Assembly (NCBI RefSeq): GCF_020042285.1
Contig: NZ_CP083388.1
Location: 496,001-560,000, forward strand
Reading direction: 5' to 3'
Length of the DNA: 64,000 bases
Source of the DNA: Ferruginibacter albus
GTDB taxonomy: Bacteria > Bacteroidota > Bacteroidia > Chitinophagales > Chitinophagaceae
Shown here: piece by piece, positions 35,801 through 45,588 of the stretch
Layout of the letters: each line of letters begins with the position of its first letter
Numbering within the stretch: position 1 is the stretch's first letter
The notes under the pieces: model-generated
Told to the model about the DNA's origin: nothing
What the model saw: only the letters and a program-made list of their open reading frames with translations
Databases searched by the model: none
Position numbers and translations under genes: made by a program

Positions 35801-38800
35801 ATCAAACAGATTTTGAAACAGCCAATATTCAATTCATTGAATTCTGGATGCAGGATCCATATATAAGCAATAAGGTAAATCCTGCTCCGGGAAAACTATA
35901 TTTCAACTTAGGAGATATTTCGGAAGATATTCTAAAAGACGGAAGACGTTTTTATGAGAATGGCTTACCAACACCTACAACACCTTCGCAGGTTGATAAT
36001 TCTGTTTGGGGCAAATCGCCACGCAATCCAATTCAGCCAACCAACGCATTCAGTAATAATGCTGATGAAAGAGCTTTCCAGGATGTTGGTTTTGATGGCT
36101 TACCGGATGATTCTGAAAGAGTACAAAACAGTAGTTACTTACTTGCCTTGCAAACCCAGGTAAGCGGTGCTGCATTGCAAGCTGCTAATAATGATCCGGA
36201 TGGTGATGATTACAGGCATTACCGCGATGCTGCATTTACAGGAAATGATGGTATCTTAAGCAGGTACAAAGATTTTAATAGTCCTGAAGGCAACTCGCCT
36301 GTGAATACCGGAAGCGCCTATTCTACTGCAGCAACATTATATCCTGATGGAGAAGATCTGAACCGTGACAATACGATGAATGAAACGGAACAGTATTTTC
36401 AATATGTGGTAAATATTGCGCCATCCAATGATCCAAGCGGTGTAATGGAAATTGGAAAGAATTTCATTGTTGATAAAAAAACGGTAGTAGTACATCCTGC
36501 GGATGGTTCAACAAGACCTGAAACATGGTACCAGTTCCGTATTCCTATTAGTGCGTATAATAATAAAGTAGGTAGTATTTCCGACTTTAAATCCATTCGT
36601 TTTATGCGCATGTTCTTGACAGGATTTTCGGATAGCATCGTGTTGCGTTTTGGTGAATTGCAATTAGAAAGAAATACCTGGAGAAATTATCAATATCAAT
36701 TAGATTCTTCAGGCAACTATACACCTATTAACGACCAGGCAACTTTCAATGTAGGTTCTGTTAATATCGAACAAAATGATCAGCGTGCTCCATTACCTTA
36801 TCGTACGCCTAAAGATATTCAACGTCAGCAGGTGCAAAGTAATAATGGTGTGAACTTATTATTGAACGAACAAAGTATGACGTTGCAGTTCTGTAGTTTG
36901 CCACAAGGTGCTTCACGAGGTGTATTTGAAACATTTGCCCAAAGAGATTTCAGATCATACGGTAATTTAGCAATGTACATTCATGCTGAAGCTAATCAAA
37001 AATTAGGAGGCGATCTGAAAGATACCGACATGGTAGCTATTGTAAGGATCGGTTCTGATTTTGTAAACAACTATTACGAAATTAAGATACCATTATATCT
37101 TACACCACTGGCAGCAGGTTCATTAAACCCTGATACAGATACCTATAACGATACCTTGTGGCGATCGATCAATAATTTAAATTTAGATCTGTCCTTATTA
37201 CCACAATTAAAAGAACAACGAAATATAAATGGCAATGCAGGACATTTATATAGCCAGTTGCAATCCAACGGTCAAACCTATTCTATTTTAGGAGATCCTA
37301 ACCTGGGAGAGGTGGATGGTGTTTTAATTGGTGTAAAGAACGTACATAACTCCAGCGCCTGTGGTGAGATGTGGGTAGACGAATTGCGTTTATCTAACAT
37401 TAACGAACATGGTGGTTACGCTGCGGTTGGTAAATTAGATATGAACCTTGCAGACCTGGGTACGATCAGTGCTTCTGTAGCAACACACTCCAATGGCTTT
37501 GGAACATTAGAGCAAAAAGCCAATGAACGTTTCAGAGATGATTATACGCAATTTGATGTAGCTGCCAATTTGGAACTGGGTAAGCTATTACCTAAAAAAG
37601 CAGCTATCTCTATTCCTGTTTTTGCAAGCTATACACAATCGGTCAGCACTCCGGAGTATGATCCATATGACCTTGATATTAAACTGCAGGATAAGCTGGA
37701 TGCTGCACAATCAAGCCAGGCAAGAGATTCCATACGCAATAATGCTGTTACATTCAACAGTACAAAAACCATCAACTTTACCAACGTAAAGAAAAATAAA
37801 ACCAATAATAAAAAATCCAAGATATACGATATCTCCAACTTCGATCTGAGTTATTCATTTATTCAAATAAGCTCACATGATCCGTTAACGGAGTATAATG
37901 ATATAACAAGGCACAGGGCGAATATCGGTTACAATTTCACATCACAACCTTCATACATCGAACCATTTAAAAAATTGAAATTCTTTAAAAAGAAAAACAA
38001 ATCGCATTGGCTCGACCTGGTGAAAGATTTTAATTTCAATCTTGTTCCCTCTCAAATAAGTTTCAGAACAGATATCCAACGCCAGTTTGGGGTGTTGAAG
38101 CCACGTTCAATCGGGATAAGCAAGTACGATGTTCCTGAAACATACAACAAGTACTTTACCATGGAACGTGATTATATTTTCCGTTGGAATTTGACACGCT
38201 CACTCAACTTTAATTTGAATGCAGTTAATAACTCAAGAGTAGATGAACCATACGGACGTATTGACACAAAAGCAAAAAGCGATACGCTTTGGAATAATTT
38301 CTGGGACGGAGGAAGAAACACTAATTTTAATCAAACAGCGGATTTCTCTTATACCTTACCAACTTCCAAATTCCCTGCATTGGATTGGACAACGGTTAAT
38401 TTAAAATACCAGGCTACCTACCAGTGGATAGGAGCATCATTGGCGGCTACTACCTTAGGCAATATATTAGAAAATGGCCAGCAGCAGGAAGCCACTGCGC
38501 AGCTTGATTTTACAAGATTGTATAATAAGTCTAAATTTTTAAGGGCATTGGATATGCCACAGGTGAAGAAAGAAAAAGCAGAAGTTAAAACCAAAACAGA
38601 TACACTATTCCGGTTTGTTAGAAGAGACAGTATTAAGGTAAAAGAGATAAAACGTATTCGCACACGCAAAATAAAAGATCCGAACGCGATGCCTTATGTT
38701 GGCTTAGGTGCAAGGATATTCGGCAAGCTGCTTACCAGCATAAAACAAGTTAATATTTCACTTTCAGAAAATGCGAATACCCGTTTGCCGGGCTACACAG

Positions 38801-40179
38801 ATAGCACACAATATGTTGGGCAGGATTGGAAAAGTATGCAGCCGGGCTTAGGCTTTATATTGGGACAACAACCGGATACCAGTTGGCTAAATGCTGCAGC
38901 TTCAAAAGGATTAATAACAAAGGACACTAATTTTAACAGCTTATTCCAGCAAACCTATACACAGCGGTTAACCTTAACTGCTCAATTAGAACCCGTAAGA
39001 GATCTGAACATAAGCATTAACGTTAGTAAGTCGTTCAATAAAAATTATTCTGAAACATTTAAATATGCAGATACCACCAACCAGGGGTTAAACTATCACT
39101 TCGGACATTTAACACCTTATACCGGTGGCGGCTTTGATATAAGTTATATTTCATTCGGAACGTTGTTTGGTCATTTCGATCCAAATCAGATATCTCAAAC
39201 CTTTATCAATTTTGAAAATTACCGGAAAACGATATCGAAACGTTTGGGAATAGCTAATAAATATAATGTGGATGGCGCAAATGGCGCTAATACGTTGCCC
39301 GATGCGGAAGGATATTATTATGGATATAGTAAATATGCAACAGATGTATTGATCCCGGCATTTATTGCAGCTTATTCAGGAAAAGATCCTAACTCGGTCG
39401 GTTTATTAAATCAAAGCAACGCGAATATAAAATCCAATCCATTTAGTAATTTTTTACCGGAGCCTAACTGGAAGATCGATTACAACGGGTTAAGTAAGAT
39501 AAAAGGATTTGATAAAATATTTACCAGCTTTACATTATCCCATGGTTACACAGGTGATCTGAGTATGAATGGATTTACATCAGCGTTATTATACCAGGAT
39601 GTATCGCGTTATGGCTATCCATCTTTCTATGACCCGGGTTCTAAAAACTACGTTCCTTATTTCCTGGTGCCGAATATTACCATACAGGAACAGTTTTCTC
39701 CTTTAATTGGTATGGATATGACATTTACCAATCAATGGCAGGTTAAGTTCGAATATATTAAACAACGTACACTAAGTTTAAGTTTGGTCGATTATCAATT
39801 GAGTGAAACACGCTCTACAGAGTTTTCATTTGGTGCAGGTTATCGGAAACGTGGATTGAAATTGTTAGCCGGGTTGAATCTTCCTAAGTTTTTAAGCAAA
39901 TCAGGGGGTAACAAACTGGATAATGAAATTAATTTTAGGGTAGATGTAAGAGTTAGAGATAATGCTACATCTAACAGTTGGCTCGACCAGGATAGTAAAT
40001 ATGCAACTTCAGGAAGTAAGGAAATAACAATATCTCCAACGGTAGATTATTATCTTAATAGTAAGGTAAACATCAAGCTTTACTTTGATCAGCGGCAGGT
40101 AATACCATATGTATCTTCCAGTGCTCCTATTACCACTACACGGGCGGGAGTACAGGTGAGGATATCATTAGCACAATAA
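32872..40179 (+). CDS. sprA: T9SS outer-membrane translocon protein SprA
   Basis: SprA forms the very large outer-membrane beta barrel through which type IX cargo leaves the cell. At 2435 residues it has the length typical of the family. A signal peptide (VVLSIVVSSSLFANP, ending near residue 32) is followed by conserved blocks of the family: QGSVNVTAGYQGQKIGNPTLPEQ, FPINYNTLANFGQENQLKLDY, GSVTVTAGGQTLVEGTDYD and AVYIDDFEGSATGIDL. Later blocks include GEMWVDELRLSN and repeated strand-rich segments near the C-terminus. The ruvA gene lies 33 bases upstream and a perfect palindromic terminator follows. It is the key evidence that the organism is T9SS-positive. Confidence 0.95.
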   Translation: MLFKRKLISNYLKLGLLQVVLSIVVSSSLFANPVSPVTYTNISSKDSLPFPISDRRGDYLSTPKSTFDLKDPSNIQDSIAYDPQTHLYTVYEKIGDKYYRTPTTYTFDEYWAMVSKQQQDDYFKKRANTLDILNRKITQPKLSMYDNLFNRLFGNGKIDIIPQGSVNVTAGYQGQKIGNPTLPEQARNSGGLDFNMDAQVNVNANIGDKMKFPINYNTLANFGQENQLKLDYTGIDDEIVKKFEAGNVSYSSRSTLIPGAQQLFGVKAQLQFGKLFVTAVLANQKSQRQSVNLQGGAASQVINLKADEYEENRHFLLAQYFRRNYNKVLSNLPAVTSPVQILRMEVWVTNHVGTTTDARTVVGLADLAEDSPYLQPPLINVFGGLPNNNSNDLLSRITSNPSNRDPSQVSTNLQGMGLFAVQDFEKTFARKLDSTQYVYNRQVGYISLSQPLQPDEVLAVAYQYSYNGKIYQVGEFSQDVPPDSATATQKVLFLKLLKATSQRPGLPIWKLMMKNVYSVGYGTLSPTNFKLDVLYQEPSLGAKRYVPFGDKNQGQPIISLLNLDRLNNQLDPQPDGVYDYVEGYTVISQYSRIVFPVLEPFGRDLASQVYNSVPTNAKDTLFYALYDSIKAVAQQYPNLNRFQLKGSASTSGSSDISIGYNIPRGSVTVTAGGQTLVEGTDYDINYDLGTIKIINQAVLNAGLPVQVNFENNNTFGLQQRSYTALRLDYMAKNTSSEQLSLGATMVKLSERPFFTKVNYGEDPIDNVMYGLDASLKKDLPRITKLLDKLPFYSTTTPTTLNAYAEGALFKPGHAPQIGNGSAGAVYIDDFEGSATGIDLRFPAISWALASTPLGATDANGNELFPEAGLLNNLDYGKNRAKLAWYQIEPTLQQYQGTNNPLGTNRAELSDPRVRIVYQNEIFPQKTTDFGQSQLVTFDLAYYPKNKGPYNFDITNINNDNTLKNPETRWGGLMRSIDQTDFETANIQFIEFWMQDPYISNKVNPAPGKLYFNLGDISEDILKDGRRFYENGLPTPTTPSQVDNSVWGKSPRNPIQPTNAFSNNADERAFQDVGFDGLPDDSERVQNSSYLLALQTQVSGAALQAANNDPDGDDYRHYRDAAFTGNDGILSRYKDFNSPEGNSPVNTGSAYSTAATLYPDGEDLNRDNTMNETEQYFQYVVNIAPSNDPSGVMEIGKNFIVDKKTVVVHPADGSTRPETWYQFRIPISAYNNKVGSISDFKSIRFMRMFLTGFSDSIVLRFGELQLERNTWRNYQYQLDSSGNYTPINDQATFNVGSVNIEQNDQRAPLPYRTPKDIQRQQVQSNNGVNLLLNEQSMTLQFCSLPQGASRGVFETFAQRDFRSYGNLAMYIHAEANQKLGGDLKDTDMVAIVRIGSDFVNNYYEIKIPLYLTPLAAGSLNPDTDTYNDTLWRSINNLNLDLSLLPQLKEQRNINGNAGHLYSQLQSNGQTYSILGDPNLGEVDGVLIGVKNVHNSSACGEMWVDELRLSNINEHGGYAAVGKLDMNLADLGTISASVATHSNGFGTLEQKANERFRDDYTQFDVAANLELGKLLPKKAAISIPVFASYTQSVSTPEYDPYDLDIKLQDKLDAAQSSQARDSIRNNAVTFNSTKTINFTNVKKNKTNNKKSKIYDISNFDLSYSFIQISSHDPLTEYNDITRHRANIGYNFTSQPSYIEPFKKLKFFKKKNKSHWLDLVKDFNFNLVPSQISFRTDIQRQFGVLKPRSIGISKYDVPETYNKYFTMERDYIFRWNLTRSLNFNLNAVNNSRVDEPYGRIDTKAKSDTLWNNFWDGGRNTNFNQTADFSYTLPTSKFPALDWTTVNLKYQATYQWIGASLAATTLGNILENGQQQEATAQLDFTRLYNKSKFLRALDMPQVKKEKAEVKTKTDTLFRFVRRDSIKVKEIKRIRTRKIKDPNAMPYVGLGARIFGKLLTSIKQVNISLSENANTRLPGYTDSTQYVGQDWKSMQPGLGFILGQQPDTSWLNAAASKGLITKDTNFNSLFQQTYTQRLTLTAQLEPVRDLNISINVSKSFNKNYSETFKYADTTNQGLNYHFGHLTPYTGGGFDISYISFGTLFGHFDPNQISQTFINFENYRKTISKRLGIANKYNVDGANGANTLPDAEGYYYGYSKYATDVLIPAFIAAYSGKDPNSVGLLNQSNANIKSNPFSNFLPEPNWKIDYNGLSKIKGFDKIFTSFTLSHGYTGDLSMNGFTSALLYQDVSRYGYPSFYDPGSKNYVPYFLVPNITIQEQFSPLIGMDMTFTNQWQVKFEYIKQRTLSLSLVDYQLSETRSTEFSFGAGYRKRGLKLLAGLNLPKFLSKSGGNKLDNEINFRVDVRVRDNATSNSWLDQDSKYATSGSKEITISPTVDYYLNSKVNIKLYFDQRQVIPYVSSSAPITTTRAGVQVRISLAQ

Positions 40180-40194
40180 AAATTTAATAGTAAT

Positions 40195-40230
40195 AAAAAA
40201 TAAGGAGTGAATATTCACTCCTTATTTTTT
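40195..40230. terminator. Bidirectional terminator between sprA and LLM oxidoreductase gene
   Basis: A perfect 36-base palindrome with centre GGAGTGAATATTCACTCC has an A run before it and a T run after it, so it can end transcription from both sides. It lies 15 bases after the sprA stop, and the stop codon of the minus-strand gene (40222-40224) is inside its right arm. Confidence 0.9.
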
Positions 40231-41253
40231 TAATGCTTCCCTTACTTTGGGCGCTATTTTAGTTCCGTAAATTTCAATAGACTTCATCATAGATTGATGA
40301 GAAGGTGCGCCAACATCCATATGCGCTGAAAAACGTGTTAGTCCGAATATTTCATGTAAGTATAAAATTCTATCAATCGCTTCTGATGCATCACTAATAA
40401 TTAATGCTCCCTCTTTGCTTCTTCCGAAATCAAATTGAGAACGCTGATACGATTGCCAGCCGCGGCTTTTACCAACTCTGTCCATTTGTGCTGCATAAGA
40501 AGGATAAATTTCATCTGCTATCTCTTTGCTATCATCTCCAAAGAAAGCATGTACATGCACACCTACCTCAAATTTATTCATATCATGTTTAAAGTGCTGG
40601 TAGGCTTCTTTATAATAATTAAACAATGGAACAAATTGAGATGGAGAACCACCGATAATGGCAAATACTACCGGCAATCCATACTTTGCAGCCCGTACAA
40701 CAGATTCAGGAGTGCCACCTACAGCCACCCATATTTTTAAATTATCGTTTACTGCTCTTGGTAAGATCAATTGATTATTTAAGTCGGGTCTTAATTTTCC
40801 TTTCCAGGTGATCGGATTCTCTTTATTTAATTTAACTAAAAGCTCCAGCTTTTCTTCAAACAGTTCCTCATAATTTTTAAGATTATAACCATAAACAGGA
40901 AACGATTCAATAAAACTTCCACGACCGGCTACTAATTCCGCCCTTCCGTTACTAAGTTGGTCTATAGTTGCAAAGCTTTGATATAATCTTACTGGATCAG
41001 AAGAGCTTAATACAGATACTGCACTTCCAAGTTTTATATGTTTAGTTACAGAAGAAGCTGCTGCCAATACGATCTCCGGAACAGAAACAGCATATTCTTC
41101 GCGGTGATGTTCACCAATGCCAAAGAAATCAAGACCTACTTCATCCATCAATTTTATTTCTTCTATCAATTGCTGCAATCTTTCTCCGGATGATTGAATC
41201 TTTCCGTCTTGGGCAATTTGCAGATCGCCGAACATATCTATACCTAATTCCAT
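40222..41253 (-). CDS. LLM class flavin-dependent oxidoreductase
   Basis: A luciferase-like TIM-barrel enzyme using FMN, here 343 residues. Recognisable parts are MELGIDMFGDL at the start, FFGIGEHHREEYAVSVPE, LGSAVSVLSSSDPVRLYQSFATIDQLSNGRAELVAGRGSF, and IWVAVGGTPESVVRAAKYGLPV. The substrate is unknown, as for most members of the group. Its last codons lie in the terminator palindrome shared with sprA. Confidence 0.9.
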   Translation of the reverse strand: MELGIDMFGDLQIAQDGKIQSSGERLQQLIEEIKLMDEVGLDFFGIGEHHREEYAVSVPEIVLAAASSVTKHIKLGSAVSVLSSSDPVRLYQSFATIDQLSNGRAELVAGRGSFIESFPVYGYNLKNYEELFEEKLELLVKLNKENPITWKGKLRPDLNNQLILPRAVNDNLKIWVAVGGTPESVVRAAKYGLPVVFAIIGGSPSQFVPLFNYYKEAYQHFKHDMNKFEVGVHVHAFFGDDSKEIADEIYPSYAAQMDRVGKSRGWQSYQRSQFDFGRSKEGALIISDASEAIDRILYLHEIFGLTRFSAHMDVGAPSHQSMMKSIEIYGTKIAPKVREALKK

Positions 41254-41343
41254 GTGTATTTTTTAATGAAGTTAAATGCTTAAAGCTAAAACAGGAATAC
41301 TATATACAAATAGCAAAGTGAAGTTGTTTAAAATGGAGGGTAT

Positions 41344-41724
41344 CTAATCAAGTTTTATATAAGTATCAGTATTTTCCGGTGTTTCTTTTTTGATCCATTT
41401 TTTGTGCTTATAACAGTAAAGGGATTGAATTTTTAATAGGCGGCTATTTTCAAAACGAATTAATTTTTTAAAATACCTTCTTCTTTTATCGCCTTCAATA
41501 ATTATAATAGCGGGGTTGGTAGAGTTGTCAAGCGCATAAACAACTGTAAATAATTTTTTATTTTCTACCATTACATCGTAATGACTGCTGTCGATAAAAT
41601 GTATTGTTTCAAATTGATCAATATTTGTCCAGTAAGTGCCAATTAGTTTGGTATAAGTTACAGACTGGCTATGCACGCTGATGGCTGAAAATATTACTAT
41701 CGGTAATAGATATAGCTTTTTCAT
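41344..41724 (-). CDS. Small secreted protein of unknown function
   Basis: Reading from the ATG at 41724 gives 126 residues with a clear signal peptide (MKKLYLLPIVIFSAISVHSQ); the longer frame from 41814 adds a hydrophobic leader that looks non-coding. The mature part is strand-rich (KLIGTYWTNIDQFETIHFID) with basic patches (GDKRRRYFKKL). It has no recognised motif. It is divergent from the fibre-like gene at 41908. Confidence 0.65.
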   Translation of the reverse strand: MKKLYLLPIVIFSAISVHSQSVTYTKLIGTYWTNIDQFETIHFIDSSHYDVMVENKKLFTVVYALDNSTNPAIIIIEGDKRRRYFKKLIRFENSRLLKIQSLYCYKHKKWIKKETPENTDTYIKLD

Positions 41725-41907
41725 TGGGAAAGTTTTATCAGGTTGTATTCTTATAATAAAGATTGCGATCGGGTTAAATAGGATGCATTGATAGCCTTTT
41801 AGAATTGTTGACATAGATTAAATATTTCAGTTACAGTGGCAGGGGGATTTTCCCATTTTAAAAAAAGTAATCCATTATTATGTTCGCATTACGATTAGAT
41901 TTTAAAA

Positions 41908-42744
41908 ATGAGAGTAATTCGACACATCCCTGTATTACTGCTAATTCAATTGCTTTATAACAGCGTTAAAGCACAAAATTTTGCATTCAATAATAGCGGA
42001 GCATTGCCTGATACAAGTGCAATCGTAGATGTTACCAGCACTACAAAAGGTTTTTTGTTGCCTCGAATGACATCTTCGCAAGCGGCATTAATACCAAAGC
42101 CGGCTAAAGGATTGTTGCTTTATAATCAAGATATTGATGCGTTGCAATTAAATATCGGTACTTCTGCCAGCCCATCATGGCAAACGGTATCTTTTTTAAA
42201 AAATAGTTGGTTGGTTACAGGGAACAGCGGTATACCATCTGCGTCCAGGTTTATTGGTACTACGGATAGCGTGAGCTTACGTTTTCGTACCAATAATATA
42301 GCTAGAATGGTAATTGACAGTTTGGGAAGTGTAGGAATTGGTACCGCAACACCTAATGCAGCTGCTAAATTAGATATTAGCGGAAATGTTAAGCTGGGAA
42401 CAACGGGAACAGTTATTAAAAACATAATTGCTTTTTCATCCACAATAAGCTCAACAGCTATCAATGCACCTAATACATCTGCTCTTAATGTGGCAGGTGT
42501 TAGCGTATTGGGAAGTTATTCAGCATCAGTTACAGATGTAACGGTCAATATTCCTTCGGGTAGTCAGCCTGGTACTACATCTGCAGTAGTGAATGTTTCA
42601 CCCGGCTTCGATCTGCCGACAGGTGTTAGCATTGCATCGGCACGGCTCATTTCTTCTACCCAACTTAAAATACGTTTTTTAAATGCAGGTTCTGCAGCAC
42701 AGTCACTAACAGGAATTCTTTACATTACCATTACGGAGTTTTGA
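41908..42744 (+). CDS. Secreted fibre-like surface protein
   Basis: A signal peptide (MRVIRHIPVLLLIQLLYNSVKAQ) starts the 278-residue protein. It then shows the Bacteroidota fibre-type pattern: SAIVDVTSTTKGFLLPRMT, GLLLYNQDIDALQLN, and GSVGIGTATPNAAAKLDISGNVKLG (near residue 145), the same motif as in the gene at 10442-11077. The C-terminal third is a strand-rich T/S/A-rich domain. It is probably exported to the surface. A terminator-like hairpin follows at 42793. Confidence 0.75.
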   Translation: MRVIRHIPVLLLIQLLYNSVKAQNFAFNNSGALPDTSAIVDVTSTTKGFLLPRMTSSQAALIPKPAKGLLLYNQDIDALQLNIGTSASPSWQTVSFLKNSWLVTGNSGIPSASRFIGTTDSVSLRFRTNNIARMVIDSLGSVGIGTATPNAAAKLDISGNVKLGTTGTVIKNIIAFSSTISSTAINAPNTSALNVAGVSVLGSYSASVTDVTVNIPSGSQPGTTSAVVNVSPGFDLPTGVSIASARLISSTQLKIRFLNAGSAAQSLTGILYITITEF

Positions 42745-42792
42745 TATTCATAACCATTTAACCGAATTGTACTTTTGGGGCTTAGTAAAACA

Positions 42793-42818
42793 AAGAGGGA
42801 GCAAATCCCTCTTTTATT
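42793..42818 (+). terminator. Intrinsic terminator after fibre-like gene
   Basis: AAGAGGGA pairs with TCCCTCTT around a 5-base loop, followed by a T-rich stretch. It lies about 50 bases after the stop at 42744. Confidence 0.8.
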
Positions 42819-42877
42819 GTTTTTGTAAAAATGGCTGAATTATTGTTATACCTTGTTTATACTTTAAACTATAGGAT

Positions 42878-43153
42878 ATGAAAAAAGAAAATAAAAAGCA
42901 CAGTAATTCTGAAGAAGACAAAAAATTTCCATTGCCGATCTATGATAAATCGGAAGATATTTATAATCAGCAAAAAGAACTGCCCCTGGATGAACAAAAG
43001 AATGAAGATGATAGATCGTTAGATGAAGGGCTTGATATACCAGGTGCGGAATTAGACGACGACAATGAAAAGATCGGTGAAGAGGATGAAGAAAACAACT
43101 ATTATAGTTTAGGAGGAGATGACCATAATGATCTGGAAGAAGAGAAAGAATAA
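42878..43153 (+). CDS. Highly acidic small protein
   Basis: The 91-residue protein is dominated by E, D, K and N, with no hydrophobic segment. Its second half reads DIPGAELDDDNEKIGEEDEE followed by NNYYSLGGDDHNDLEE, a pattern I recall from small Bacteroidota hypotheticals; a role is unknown. It is likely disordered. It is a short single gene between a terminator and the convergent beta-oxidation gene. Confidence 0.75.
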   Translation: MKKENKKHSNSEEDKKFPLPIYDKSEDIYNQQKELPLDEQKNEDDRSLDEGLDIPGAELDDDNEKIGEEDEENNYYSLGGDDHNDLEEEKE

Positions 43154-43227
43154 AGTTTACGGCAAAGGTTAAAGAATGCTCCTAGTGCATAAGTGATTAG
43201 TGATATTTTCTGATCTAAAAAGAAAAA

Positions 43228-45588
43228 TTAGTTCCTCACCGGCTTACCGCCTTTCAATACACTTTGTATTCTTTCCAGCGTTTTCTTTTCGCCGCAAAGA
43301 CTAAGAAATGCCTGGCGTTCAAGATCGAGTAAATATTGTTCGCTTACTACTGATTGCTCACTCAGATCACCGCCGCACATTACATAAGCTAATTTTTTTG
43401 TGATCAACACATCATGATCAGTAGCGCAGTTGCCACGCCACATTCCATTGATGCCTGCATACAAAGCGCCAAGCGCTGAGCGCCCCAATACTTTAATATC
43501 ATTACGTGGAGCAGGTGCTACATATCCGTCATCGAACAATTCAATTACTGCTTTTTTTGCTTCTGCAATTCTTCGGGATTGGTTGATGCAAACAATATCC
43601 CTGTCTTTTTTATAGATGCCCAGATCGAATGCTTCCTGCGCAGATGTACTAACCTTTGCTGTTGCAATAGTAATGAAACGATTCATTAAGGTAATCGTTT
43701 CTGGTTCGTTGTGATGCATTTCATCGGCAGCACGTAACGCAAACTCTTTGCTGCCACCACCCGCAGGAATAACACCCACACCAACTTCCACCATGCCGAT
43801 ATATGTTTCTGCAGCAGGAATAATTTTGTCTGCATGCAAATTCAATTCGCAAGCACCACCTAATGTTAAGCCGTGCGGTGCTACTACAACAGGGATAGAG
43901 GAATAACGCACTTTCATCATCGTATTTTGAAAAGTGCGTACTGCCATATCCAATTCATCAAACTCCTGTTCAACAGCATACATAAAGAAGATGCCAACGT
44001 TTGCGCCTGCAGAAAAATTGTTACCACTATTGGCAATCACCAATCCTTTATATTTTTCTTCTGCCAATGAAACAGATTTGCTGATGCCTTCCAATACTTC
44101 GCCGCCAATGGTTCCCATTTTAGTATACCATTCTAAACCAAGCACATCATTACCTAAATGATACGTACGACAGGCGCTGTTTTTCCAAACGGTATCGTTC
44201 TCGAAATTTTTCATTACTATAAACGCTTCACCACCGGGAATTGGCTTGTATGCTTTGGAACGAACGTCGTAATATAAACGCTTTCCGTTTTCTACTTTAT
44301 AAAAAGAAGTAATTCCTTTTGCTAACATTTCTTCTACCCATGGAGAAATTTTGAAACCAGCAGCTTTCATTGCTTCCGTGGTTTTTGTAACGCCTAAAGC
44401 ATCCCAAGTCTCAAATGCGCCTATTTCCCAACCAAAGCCTGCCATCATTGCATCATCCAATCTATATAGCTCATCACTTATTTCAGGAATGCGATGTGAT
44501 ATGTAGGAAAATAAATTGGAATGAAACTGGCGGTAAAATTCACCGGCTTTATCTTGTCCCACAAATAATGTTTTGATCCTTGTTTTTAGCTCATCAATTG
44601 GTTTGGCTGTTTCAACTGTTGCAAACTTTGCTTTAGTTCGGGGTTTGTATTCAAATGTTTTTAGATCGAGTGTTAATATCTCGCTTTCGCCGGAAGCATT
44701 TTTTATCTTTTTAAAGAAACCTTGTTTGGTTTTATCTCCCAACCAACTGTTCTCTACCATTTTATTCAACCAGGAAGGAATGGTAAAGATTTCTTTCGCT
44801 TCATCATCCGGGCAATTATCATGTACTCCTTTAGCCACTTTAACCAATGTGTCAATTCCCACTACATCAGCAGTTCTAAAAGTAGCTGATTTAGGTCGGC
44901 CTATGATCGTCCCGGTTAACGCATCTACTTCGTCTATGCTTAACTGTAACGCATCAATCAATTTAAAAATTGACATGATACTGAATACGCCGATACGATT
45001 CGCTATGAAAGCAGGCGTGTCTTTACATAACACGGTCGTTTTTCCAAGATATAGATCGCCGTAATGCATTAAGAAATCTACCACTTCAGCATCTGTATAT
45101 TTTGTAGGAATAATTTCGAGCAAACGCAAGTAGCGTGGCGGATTGAAGAAATGCGTACCGCAAAAATGCTTTTTAAAATCATCGCTTCTGCCTTCTGCCA
45201 TTAAATGGATCGGAATGCCTGAAGTATTAGACGTGATCAATGTTCCGGGCTTACGGTATTTTTCTACTTCAGAAAAAATGGATTGCTTAATGTCCAATCG
45301 CTCTACTACTACTTCAATTATCCAATCGCAGGTAGTAATATCTTTCATGTTATCAGTAAAATTCCCTGTCTTAATTTTTTTGATGACATCTTTATGATAA
45401 ACAGGAGAAGGATTGCTTTTTACAGCCGTGGCTAACGCTTCGTTTACTATTTTATTCTTATCACCTTCTTTACTTTCTATATCTAGCAATAAAACCTGTA
45501 ATCCAATGCCTGCAAAATGGCAGGCGATGCGGCTGCCCATAACGCCGCTACCTAATACGGCAACTTTTTTAATGATTCTTTTTGTCAT
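43228..45588 (-). CDS. Fused 3-hydroxyacyl-CoA dehydrogenase/enoyl-CoA hydratase
   Basis: A two-domain beta-oxidation enzyme of 786 residues, laid out like FadN of Bacillus: dehydrogenase first, hydratase last. The N-terminal NAD motif is VAVLGSGVMGSRIACHFAG, with THFFNPPRYLRLLEIIPT, KDTPAFIANRIG and a second DH domain (MAGFGWEIGAFETWDALG). The C-terminal crotonase-like domain has NNFSAGANVGIFF, HGLTLGGACELNLHADKII and GVGVIPAGGGSKEFAL for the oxyanion hole and active site. No thiolase or acyl-CoA dehydrogenase gene sits next to it, so it seems to stand alone here. Confidence 0.92.
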   Translation of the reverse strand: MTKRIIKKVAVLGSGVMGSRIACHFAGIGLQVLLLDIESKEGDKNKIVNEALATAVKSNPSPVYHKDVIKKIKTGNFTDNMKDITTCDWIIEVVVERLDIKQSIFSEVEKYRKPGTLITSNTSGIPIHLMAEGRSDDFKKHFCGTHFFNPPRYLRLLEIIPTKYTDAEVVDFLMHYGDLYLGKTTVLCKDTPAFIANRIGVFSIMSIFKLIDALQLSIDEVDALTGTIIGRPKSATFRTADVVGIDTLVKVAKGVHDNCPDDEAKEIFTIPSWLNKMVENSWLGDKTKQGFFKKIKNASGESEILTLDLKTFEYKPRTKAKFATVETAKPIDELKTRIKTLFVGQDKAGEFYRQFHSNLFSYISHRIPEISDELYRLDDAMMAGFGWEIGAFETWDALGVTKTTEAMKAAGFKISPWVEEMLAKGITSFYKVENGKRLYYDVRSKAYKPIPGGEAFIVMKNFENDTVWKNSACRTYHLGNDVLGLEWYTKMGTIGGEVLEGISKSVSLAEEKYKGLVIANSGNNFSAGANVGIFFMYAVEQEFDELDMAVRTFQNTMMKVRYSSIPVVVAPHGLTLGGACELNLHADKIIPAAETYIGMVEVGVGVIPAGGGSKEFALRAADEMHHNEPETITLMNRFITIATAKVSTSAQEAFDLGIYKKDRDIVCINQSRRIAEAKKAVIELFDDGYVAPAPRNDIKVLGRSALGALYAGINGMWRGNCATDHDVLITKKLAYVMCGGDLSEQSVVSEQYLLDLERQAFLSLCGEKKTLERIQSVLKGGKPVRN

